NCBI GenBank assembly: GCA_028287345.1
Contig: JAQBPV010000308.1
Span: 1-46,769, forward strand
Direction: 5' to 3'
DNA: 46,769 nt
From: Gemmatimonadota bacterium
Lineage (GTDB): Bacteria > Gemmatimonadota > Gemmatimonadetes > Gemmatimonadales > Gemmatimonadaceae
In this document: one piece after another, positions 16,263 to 23,085 of the stretch
Position numbering within the stretch: position 1 is the first letter of the stretch
Layout of the letters: each line of letters starts with the position of its first letter
Position numbers and translations under genes: made by a program
The notes under the pieces: model-generated
Database searches by the model: none
What the model was told of the DNA's origin: nothing
The model's input: the letters and a program-made list of their open reading frames with translations, nothing else

Positions 16263-16625
16263 ATGGCGAATGATCGAGACAACACGCGGGATTTCGCGAA
16301 GAAGTATGGCCAGGTCGTGGCACGCGCCTGGTCGGACCCCGCTTTCAAGAAGCGCTTTGTTTCGGATCCGGCTGGAGCCGCGAAGGAGTTCGACATTCAG
16401 ATCCCTGCCGGGATTCAAATCAAGGTGGTGGAGGACACCGACTCGGTGCGCCACGTCATCCTCCCTGCCCGGCCATCGGCGCAAGAGCTTTCCGACGAGC
16501 AGTTGGAACAGGTAGCGGGCGGTGGGTGCACCGCGTGTGGTGCGTCGACGGTCATGCAGGCACCGCCGAGTCCATCGGCGCCGCCGCCCCCACCGCCCCC
16601 GCCCACTTACACAGGCTGGTATTAG
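16263..16625 (+). CDS. RiPP precursor 2, NHLP-type leader, Cys-containing Pro-rich core ending GWY
   Basis: This 120-residue peptide has a leader (1-87) with the nitrile-hydratase-alpha-like pattern of the NHLP family. The visible blocks are VVARAWSDPAFKKRFVSDP, then IQIPAGIQIKVVEDTDSVRH, then PSAQELSDEQLEQVAGG. The core (88-120) begins GCTACGASTVMQ, has a run of eight Pro, and ends TYTGWY. Cys89, Thr90, Cys92, Ser95 and Thr96 are possible substrates for azoline formation. Tyr116, Tyr120 and Trp119 are candidate prenylation sites. Cleavage after Gly87 by the C39 exporter is expected from the VAGG motif. The gene lies in the plus-strand block, 91 bases after the amine-oxidase-like gene and 85 bases before the DUF6065-like gene. 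Confidence 0.92.
   Translation: MANDRDNTRDFAKKYGQVVARAWSDPAFKKRFVSDPAGAAKEFDIQIPAGIQIKVVEDTDSVRHVILPARPSAQELSDEQLEQVAGGGCTACGASTVMQAPPSPSAPPPPPPPPTYTGWY
16524..16622 (+). other. Predicted mature core region of precursor 2
   Basis: Codons 88-120. The head contains the CTAC tetrad, the middle is Pro/Ser then eight consecutive Pro, and the tail is TYTGWY. The polyproline stretch should form a rigid helix that separates the Cys head from the aromatic tail. The boundary is inferred from the double-glycine motif. Confidence 0.65.
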
Positions 16626-16699
16626 TCGATCCCAGCGGTCGATCGCTTGTGCGACACGACTTGTAGCGACCTGCGACAAGAGGATTGTGCTCGGCGATC

Positions 16700-16704
16700 A
16701 GGAG
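16700..16704 (+). promoter_or_regulatory. Ribosome binding site deciding a TTG start
   Basis: AGGAG six bases before TTG at 16711. There is no ATG or GTG with comparable spacing, so this site fixes the start of the DUF6065-like protein. Confidence 0.75.
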
Positions 16705-16710
16705 AACGAA

Positions 16711-17481
16711 TTGGATCATCGCTCCCTCATCGCCTATCGCACGGCCGGGCCGCCGATGCGCCTCGTTCCGGCCGCGGTCTCTCGGCCGTGGATGAATTCG
16801 ACCCGCGATCAATTCGCCCAGCGGTGCCTGCCGCTGCTGATCGCGAATCAGGCGGGGTGGTCCATCCTCAATAGCCATCACGTTCGCGCCACGTGGCGCG
16901 GTGGCGAGGACCTGGCGAGTCTGGAGATCGAGTACCTCTCGGGTGCCCCGCCCTTCCCGGCCGCGAGCCATTTCGGGCACGGGATCCTGACCTGGACCAT
17001 CCCGTACCTTTTTCGAACGCCCCCGGGGTACAATTTGCTCGCGCGTGGGCCAGCCAACTTCCCCGTCGACGGCGCCTATCCGCTGGAGGGAATCGTCGAG
17101 ACGGATTGGTCGATGGCGACCTTCACGATGAACTGGCAGCTCACGTGCGCGGACGTGCCGGTCGAATTCGATGTGGACCAGCCGATCTGCATGATCATCC
17201 CGCAGCGTCGCGGCGAGTTGGAGTCGTTTCGCCCGGAGGTGCGTGATATTCAGAACCAGCCGGACGTGCACAGCGCCTATCTGGAGTGGTCGAGAAGTCG
17301 CGACAGCTTTCTCGAGCGCCAACGCGCCGGTTTCGACGACGGTTGGCAGCGGCACTACTTCCAGGGAACCTGGCCCGGCGGCCCTCGCTCATCCGAGCAT
17401 CAGACAAAGCTCACACTGGGGGAATTCGAGGACTCGCGTGACGAGAGGCCGGCGAGAACGGAATCCTCGCCACTGAAGTGA
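16711..17481 (+). CDS. DUF6065-like protein
   Basis: From TTG at 16711 the product is 256 residues. Several blocks look like the DUF6065 family as I remember it: PMRLVPAAVSRPWMN near the start, QRCLPLLIANQAGWSILN, FGHGILTW, LFRTPPGYNLLARGPANFP, IVETDWSMATFTMNWQLT and MIIPQRRGELESF. The biochemical role of the family is unknown. It has no signal peptide or membrane helix, so it is probably cytoplasmic. Its stop overlaps the GTG of the YcaO fusion by 4 bases (GTGA), so it is made in step with the cyclodehydratase and may assist precursor modification. A much longer in-frame reading from 16522 runs through the end of the precursor gene in another frame, is Arg-rich, and is not real. Confidence 0.78.
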   Translation: MDHRSLIAYRTAGPPMRLVPAAVSRPWMNSTRDQFAQRCLPLLIANQAGWSILNSHHVRATWRGGEDLASLEIEYLSGAPPFPAASHFGHGILTWTIPYLFRTPPGYNLLARGPANFPVDGAYPLEGIVETDWSMATFTMNWQLTCADVPVEFDVDQPICMIIPQRRGELESFRPEVRDIQNQPDVHSAYLEWSRSRDSFLERQRAGFDDGWQRHYFQGTWPGGPRSSEHQTKLTLGEFEDSRDERPARTESSPLK

Positions 17482-19721
17482 TCGACCGCCCTGCCTTCAG
17501 GCCTGCCTTCCGCGTCGAGATCGTGGCCGATGAAGGAGTGTTCCTGCTGTCGGAGCGAGACAATTTCCTGCTCAACGGCGCGCTGCACGCACTGGTAGCT
17601 CCCTTGATCGACGGCCAAAACACTGTCGATGAAATCGTCGACCGATTGGCCGGCGCGGCGGAACCCGCCGCAGTCTACCATGTGCTGGGCGAGCTCGAAC
17701 GACGGGGCTACATCGCCCAGGCCGATCCCACCATTCCTTCAGGGCGAGCCGCATTCTGGGACTCACTCGCACTCGATCCCGCTGTGGCGGAGCGCCGGCT
17801 GCGCGCCACGACGGTTTCGATCGTCGGGTTCGGCGCCGCGCCGGTTGAACCCTTCGCGGCGGTCCTCGCCGACCTCGATGTTCCGCTCGCGGCACATGGT
17901 GGCTTCGTGGTCGCCCTTGTCGACGACTATCTCCACGATGGGTTGGCCGACCTCAACGCTGAGCAGTTGGCAACGCAGCGACCTTGGCTTCTCGTCAAAC
18001 CGTCGGGGACGATCCTCTGGATCGGTCCTCTCTTCCAGCCCGGCACTACGGGTTGCTGGGAGTGTCTCGCGCAAAGGCTGCGGCGTCATCGCGCAATCGA
18101 ATCTTACCTCGAGCACCGACGATCGACCCGTGCGCCGTCTTCCGTGTCGCACGCCGCCGTTTCGTCAAGTATCCACGTCGCGCTTCACCTCGCAGCCCTC
18201 GAAACCGTAAAAGCGATTGCACGCGAACAGCAGCAGTCTGACGGCACTCTTCTGACTTTGGATCTGGCCACGCTGAAGACGCAGAAGCACACGCTGATCA
18301 AGCGTCCGCAATGTCCCCGCTGCGGTGATCCGGCCAGTGTGTCGGCGCGGCAGCCGCTTCCGCTAGAACTTCGCAGTCAGAAGACGCATTCCACCGCCGA
18401 CGGCGGCTATCGCATCGCGTCTCCTGAGCAGACCTTCGCGAAGTATGAGCGCCATATCAGCCCCATCACCGGCGCGCTGAGCCGCTTGACTCGCGTCGCG
18501 GTCGACGATGAAGGGCTCATTCAGGTTTACACCGCGGCGCAGAATCTGGGAGGAACTGCAGGCGACCTGTCCGTACTGCGCTCGAGGCTGCGGCGCGGCA
18601 GCAGCGGTAAGGGCGTTGCGACCGCGCAGGCGCGGGCCAGCGGGTTGTGCGAAGCGCTCGAGCGCTACTCGGGGGATCTTCAGGGCGGCGAGATTCGAGA
18701 ACGGGACAGCTATCGAAGGCTGGGTGAGCGCGCGATTCACCCGAACGCCTGCATGCTCTACAGCCCACAGCAGTATCACAATCGACAGCAATGGAACGAG
18801 CGAAGCTCTCCGTTCCAGCACGTTCCACATCCGCTCGACGAGGACCGCGACATCGACTGGACTCCTCTCTGGAACCTGACGCGTCGAGAGTTCAACTACC
18901 TGCCCACCAGCTACTGCTATTACGGGCACCCGGAGCCGGCGGCGGCATACTCCTGCCGAGCGGACTCGAATGGCAACGCCGCAGGAAACAGCGTGGAGGA
19001 GGCCATTCTGCAGGGATTCATGGAGCTGGTCGAGCGCGACGCAGTAGCGCTGTGGTGGTACAACCGCGTCCGTCGACCGGCGCTCGACCTCGAGAGCTTC
19101 GACGAGCCGTACATTCGTGCACTCACCGACGTTTATCGAACGCTAAATCGGGAGCTCTGGGTGCTCGACCTGACGAGCGACCTCGAAATTCCGGTATTCG
19201 CTGCGGTCTCACGGCGTACCGATCAAGCTCGCGAAGAAATCGCTCTTGGGTTCGGAGCGCATTTCGATCCAAAGATCGCTGTGCTGCGCGCCTTGACCGA
19301 ACTGAATCAGCTCGGGAGCGCGGAGTTGTCAGCGGCTCGCGATGAACGCGTCGACCTGAACGATGACCCGGACCGTCAGCAGTGGCGGAAGACCGCAACG
19401 CTTGCCAACCAGTCGTATCTGGCGCCGGCACAGGGTCCGCTTCGTTCCCGGCGGGATTACGACGTGCCATGGAGCGACGATCTGCGCGACGACGTTCTAC
19501 GCTGTCAGTCGATTGTCGAGCGGCGCGGCATGCAGATGCTCGTCCTCGACCAGACCCGCGAGGACATCGGACTGCCTGTCGTCAAGGTGGTCGTGCCGAG
19601 CCTCAGACATTATTGGGCACGCTTTGCGCCCGGCCGCCTTTACGACGTCCCCGTGAAGCTCGGCTGGTTGTCGGAACCGCTGGCCGAAGACCGCCTCAAT
19701 CCCATCCCGGTGTTTTTCTGA
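17478..19721 (+). CDS. Fused leader-binding / YcaO azoline-forming cyclodehydratase (TOMM)
   Basis: This 747-residue C-D fusion starts with about 85 residues of winged-helix RRE type (FLLSERDNFLLNGALHALVA), which should bind leaders. The E1-like middle part carries four zinc ligands: Cys193 and Cys196 in GCWECL, and Cys279 and Cys282 in CPRCGD. The YcaO domain (about 310-747) shows ATP/Mg motifs in GLCEALERYSG near 390 and NAAGNSVEEAI...MELVERDA near 500-522. The C-terminus is Pro-containing (NPIPVFF), as is typical of active enzymes. It would convert Cys, Ser or Thr of the cores to azolines using ATP. The same fusion layout occurs in cyanobactin PatD/TruD and in many NHLM/TOMM clusters. It is coupled to the upstream DUF6065-like gene and overlaps or abuts the dehydrogenase gene. 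Confidence 0.92.
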   Translation: MIDRPAFRPAFRVEIVADEGVFLLSERDNFLLNGALHALVAPLIDGQNTVDEIVDRLAGAAEPAAVYHVLGELERRGYIAQADPTIPSGRAAFWDSLALDPAVAERRLRATTVSIVGFGAAPVEPFAAVLADLDVPLAAHGGFVVALVDDYLHDGLADLNAEQLATQRPWLLVKPSGTILWIGPLFQPGTTGCWECLAQRLRRHRAIESYLEHRRSTRAPSSVSHAAVSSSIHVALHLAALETVKAIAREQQQSDGTLLTLDLATLKTQKHTLIKRPQCPRCGDPASVSARQPLPLELRSQKTHSTADGGYRIASPEQTFAKYERHISPITGALSRLTRVAVDDEGLIQVYTAAQNLGGTAGDLSVLRSRLRRGSSGKGVATAQARASGLCEALERYSGDLQGGEIRERDSYRRLGERAIHPNACMLYSPQQYHNRQQWNERSSPFQHVPHPLDEDRDIDWTPLWNLTRREFNYLPTSYCYYGHPEPAAAYSCRADSNGNAAGNSVEEAILQGFMELVERDAVALWWYNRVRRPALDLESFDEPYIRALTDVYRTLNRELWVLDLTSDLEIPVFAAVSRRTDQAREEIALGFGAHFDPKIAVLRALTELNQLGSAELSAARDERVDLNDDPDRQQWRKTATLANQSYLAPAQGPLRSRRDYDVPWSDDLRDDVLRCQSIVERRGMQMLVLDQTREDIGLPVVKVVVPSLRHYWARFAPGRLYDVPVKLGWLSEPLAEDRLNPIPVFF

Positions 19722-19759
19722 GCGCGCATTCGGAGACGAATCCGGCGCGGTATCCTTTT

Positions 19760-21187
19760 GTGCTCTCCTTCCGGAGTGACATCTCAGTTGTGGAAGAGCC
19801 CGACGGTAGAGTTGCGCTCGAGTCGCCGTCGGGCCGAGCCTTGCTGAGCAATGTCACGGGCGGCTTGCTCGAGGCCCTCCGGCGGCTGGGGTCGATCGGA
19901 GCGACCGAGGACGAACTCATTGACCTGATTCAAGAGGCCGATGGCACCCACACGCTCGCGTGGTTGTATTACCATCTGCAGCGATTCCGCGACCTCGGCC
20001 TCCTGTGCTACAGCGTCAAGCTGAATGGCGTCAGCCTCGCTTCGGTCGTGCCGATGGTGCGGGGATACGATCCGAGCGCCCGCACACTTCCACTGGAAGC
20101 GCGCTGTCGGCTCTCGCGTTTCGCCTATGTTCGGCGTGACGGCGAAACGCTCGTGCTAGAATCGCCCTTGTCATCAGCGAGGACGATGCTACCCGGCGCG
20201 ATCGGCGCAACGCTCGTCGGCGCGCTGGCGCGGACCTCCACGTGCCGCGAACTGTGCACCAGTCTGAACGGAGTTCCTGAGGCGACTGCACGGGCACTCC
20301 TCGATCTCCTCGCAAGCGCGGGAACGATCGCGGAAGTCGGCGACGATGGCGCGCTGGCCGAGGACGCTGATCCTGCGCTGAGGCAGTGGGAGTTTCATGA
20401 CCTCTTGTTCCATTCGCGCAGCCGCGCGGGGCGGCATTCCTATCCCGTAGGAGGAACCTTTCGCTTCCTCGACACAATCCCGGCTCTCCCCGCAATCCGG
20501 CCGAATGCGCCGAATGTGTCGGGAGAAGTCCTCCCGCTGTTCCGGCCCGACCTCGACGCTCTCGCCGGAGAGGACCTACCGTTTACACGCGTGCTCGAAA
20601 GCCGAACGTCGCTCCGCGAGTATGGTCGATCGCCCATCACCGTCCGGCAATTGGGTGAGTTCCTCTATCGGGTGGCACGCGTGCGAACGGTCGTCGAACC
20701 GGATGCTGCGGGAGGTCTGCTCTACCAGGCCACCAGCAGGCCCTATCCGAGTGGCGGGGCAGCCTACGATCTCGAGTTGTATGTGACGGTCAATGCCTGC
20801 GCCGGCGTGCCGGAGGGCCTGTACCATTACGATCCCTTGGATCACCAGCTTCGACAGCGTGCCGAACGGACCGTCGAGGTGGAGAAGATGTTGCGCGACG
20901 CGCGCGCCGCGGCGCCTCTCCAGTGTGATACCCAGATTCTGATCACCCTCGCCTCGCGGTTTCAACGGCTGTCGTGGAAATACAATGCGATTGCGTATGC
21001 GACCGCGTTGAAAAATGTCGGGGTGTTGTACCAGACGATGTACCTGGTGGCGACAGCGATGCGACTGGCTCCCTGCGCTCTGGGGTCGGGGGACTCCGAT
21101 GTGTTTGCGGCGGCAGCCGGGACGGACTACTACGTCGAGTCGTCGGTCGGTGAGTTCCTTCTCGGAAGCGCGCCTCTCACGGACTGA
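19760..21187 (+). CDS. SagB-type FMN azoline dehydrogenase
   Basis: About 475 residues from GTG at 19760. The N-terminal half begins LSFRSDISVVEEPDGRVALE and is a winged-helix-like region common in TOMM dehydrogenases. The C-terminal nitroreductase-fold half has LESRTSLREYG, TSRPYPSGGAAYDLELYV, WKYNAIAYATALKNVG, TMYLVATAMRLAPCALG and DSDVFAAAAGTDYYVESSVG, all characteristic of SagB. It oxidises azolines to aromatic azoles with FMN. The start is unclear. The only other nearby option is CTG at 19718, which would overlap the YcaO stop as CTGA, like the GTGA overlaps upstream; no ATG or TTG is suitably placed. Confidence 0.9.
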   Translation: MLSFRSDISVVEEPDGRVALESPSGRALLSNVTGGLLEALRRLGSIGATEDELIDLIQEADGTHTLAWLYYHLQRFRDLGLLCYSVKLNGVSLASVVPMVRGYDPSARTLPLEARCRLSRFAYVRRDGETLVLESPLSSARTMLPGAIGATLVGALARTSTCRELCTSLNGVPEATARALLDLLASAGTIAEVGDDGALAEDADPALRQWEFHDLLFHSRSRAGRHSYPVGGTFRFLDTIPALPAIRPNAPNVSGEVLPLFRPDLDALAGEDLPFTRVLESRTSLREYGRSPITVRQLGEFLYRVARVRTVVEPDAAGGLLYQATSRPYPSGGAAYDLELYVTVNACAGVPEGLYHYDPLDHQLRQRAERTVEVEKMLRDARAAAPLQCDTQILITLASRFQRLSWKYNAIAYATALKNVGVLYQTMYLVATAMRLAPCALGSGDSDVFAAAAGTDYYVESSVGEFLLGSAPLTD

Positions 21188-21207
21188 CATGAACACGGGG
21201 TGTATCC

Positions 21208-22317
21208 GTGGATGACATTCGGGATATTATCGCCGCTGTAAGTCCATACCTTTCGGAGGCGCTCGTCTCACCGGCGAGTCGGGCCGACCTCGAGAGCCTC
21301 GCGCGTCTGCTGCCGCGTCACCTCGTTGGTCTCTGTCTCGAGTGCCGGCTTGGCGAGTCAGAAGCGCGCGCGGACCTATCCCTCCGCTTTGGCAGCTCTG
21401 ACGGTGGCCGCGAAATTTTGGCCGGCCGGGGGCACGTGGCCGGTCCGTCGGCGGGACTTCTCGGGCATCCGATCTGGGCTCGCGTCCACCGATTCTCCCG
21501 TGAGTGGGCATCGCCCCGGTCTCCTCTCTACACGCGCCTCGATCACGTGTGGCTGGAGTTCGACGTGGCTGGTCCGCCCCCACGAGTGCCCGTGCCGAGT
21601 GTGTTCCTGCTTCCGGCAGACGCCGAACAGTGGAGTGAAGGGCCGTCGACGTTTGCCGGCAGTGCGACGGACCTCCATCATGTGATGGTGCGCACGGCCC
21701 TTCCGCTTCTGATCGGCAGTGCCGTGCCAGAGGGGACGGATCAAAAACTCCTCGAGTGTTTGATCCAACTGCCAAGCGGCAGCCGGCTCTACTCGCTCGG
21801 CCTCATGCTGGCGCGGCGCGCGCGTGGTATCCGATTCAGCGCGATTGGGATACCGCCGAGCCGAGTGCCCGACTATCTCCGCGGAGTGGGATGGACGGGC
21901 GCGATCCAGGAAATCGAAGCCATCATCGCCAGGTTCGCCGGTCTCGCGGATCTCGCCATCATCAATCTCGATATCGATGACACGGTCCAACCCGGGATCG
22001 GTCTGGAGTTCTTCTTTCGCCGCAGGGCGGAGCCGGACGGCGATCCGCGGTTCACGCTCTTCGGCGATCTCTTGACCGAGTCCGGACTGTGTCTTCCCGA
22101 TAAGCGCGCGGGAGTTCTCGCCTGGCCTGGATGCGCTCCCCACATGGTCGCGCCCCGGACCTGGCCCGAGTCCCTCGTGTCTACGTCATTCGGAAGCCTC
22201 GCGGTGTCGAGCATCGTGAACAGAGCGCTCAGCCATTTCAAGGTGAGCTACCATCCGGATCGACCTCTTCAAGCCAAGGCGTATCTCTCGTGCCGAGTGA
22301 AGCACTGGCATCGGTGA
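21208..22317 (+). CDS. Unrecognised protein, last gene of the RiPP block
   Basis: This 369-residue protein starts at GTG 21208, 20 bases after the dehydrogenase stop. I do not recognise the family. It has no signal peptide or membrane helix. The composition is that of a folded soluble protein, with hydrophobic strands such as LYSLGLMLARRARGIRFSAIGIP, AIIARFAGLADLAIINLDI and IGLEFFFRRRA. Pro-rich loops (AGPPPRVPVPSVFLLPADAE) and few Cys (including ECR, ECL, SCR) are also visible. It probably acts in the same pathway because of spacing and strand. A peptide-modifying or partner-protein role is only a guess. Confidence 0.75.
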   Translation: MDDIRDIIAAVSPYLSEALVSPASRADLESLARLLPRHLVGLCLECRLGESEARADLSLRFGSSDGGREILAGRGHVAGPSAGLLGHPIWARVHRFSREWASPRSPLYTRLDHVWLEFDVAGPPPRVPVPSVFLLPADAEQWSEGPSTFAGSATDLHHVMVRTALPLLIGSAVPEGTDQKLLECLIQLPSGSRLYSLGLMLARRARGIRFSAIGIPPSRVPDYLRGVGWTGAIQEIEAIIARFAGLADLAIINLDIDDTVQPGIGLEFFFRRRAEPDGDPRFTLFGDLLTESGLCLPDKRAGVLAWPGCAPHMVAPRTWPESLVSTSFGSLAVSSIVNRALSHFKVSYHPDRPLQAKAYLSCRVKHWHR

Positions 22318-22443
22318 CATCGAAATCGCACCGCGCGATTGTACAAAAAGGGTCGCTTTCTGCAAGCGCGAAACGACTAAGCGGGAGTACCCTGAGGAGC
22401 GTCCACCAGACGCGACTCTTCCTACTCACCGTGAGCGTGCACA

Positions 22444-22923
22444 ATGTCCAGACACACCGTCTTCACCGCCGCCGGGCTCGCATGCGCCCTGCTCGCGGCG
22501 TGCGTTCGTCTTCCCGAACCGAACTCCGCTCCTCGCCCTCCGGCATCCATCTCGGCCTCCATTGCCCGCACGTGGGACGCCGTCATCGATCAGCTTGGCC
22601 AGCAGGATATTCCGCTGCGAAGCGTGGAGCGAGCGTCGGGCTTCATTGCGACGCAGACCATCGCGATGCAAGGCGTCACGACCGAGCCGACGAAATGGGC
22701 CGACTGCGGCACGTTTGCGTCGTTCCACTTCGCGCCGACTGCCGTGGAGTATACGATCCTCGTTCGCGGCGATTCGAGCAGCGCGTCCGTGCGGTCGAGC
22801 GCGCGCTACCTGCTCGTGAAGAACGACGGCACGTCCGCCGCTCCGACCGAGTGCGTGAGCAATGGTGCGTTCGAAGCATCGTTCGATGCGTCAGTGAAGC
22901 GGCGCGCCGAAGCACGGCCATGA
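22444..22923 (+). CDS. Putative lipoprotein of unknown function
   Basis: This 159-residue protein has a signal peptide and lipobox LLAAC (Cys20). The mature part contains SIARTWDAVIDQLGQQDIPLRSVERASGFI, similar in style to small lipoproteins whose domain folds as a repeated alpha-beta unit of the BamC/NlpB kind, but I cannot assign a family. It is probably outside the RiPP cluster, after a 126-base gap in which I see no gene or clear terminator. Confidence 0.65.
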   Translation: MSRHTVFTAAGLACALLAACVRLPEPNSAPRPPASISASIARTWDAVIDQLGQQDIPLRSVERASGFIATQTIAMQGVTTEPTKWADCGTFASFHFAPTAVEYTILVRGDSSSASVRSSARYLLVKNDGTSAAPTECVSNGAFEASFDASVKRRAEARP

Positions 22924-23085
22924 CGCGCGCCTTCATGGGCCGCCTGGCGAGGACGATCGCAGCGCGCTGGCCCTACTATCGTCTCAGGGGAGATGCAGCG
23001 TTGGGTAGCATGCACTCCGCCGCGTCGGTAATATGGTCGAGTCGGAGCCTTCTGGATCTCTGACCTTCCCCGTGTCGCCAATCGG

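Noticed and set aside
16561..16612. C-rich stretch as a repeat array
   Set aside because: It is simply the codons for the Pro-rich part of the precursor 2 core (PPSPSA and eight Pro), with no spacer pattern.
16522..16710. N-terminal extension of the DUF6065-like protein
   Set aside because: It overlaps the end of precursor 2 in another frame, is Arg/Pro-rich, and the AGGAG-TTG start at 16711 explains the gene better.
16626..16710. Terminator between precursor 2 and the DUF6065-like gene
   Set aside because: Only a 5-base CTTGT/ACAAG pairing could be found and there is no T-tract.
1..22317. Reading the cluster as a lanthipeptide, lasso peptide or classical cyanobactin locus
   Set aside because: No LanB/LanC/LanM, no lasso cyclase, and no PatA/PatG protease domain; the YcaO, SagB and NHLM genes define it as azole-type with export.
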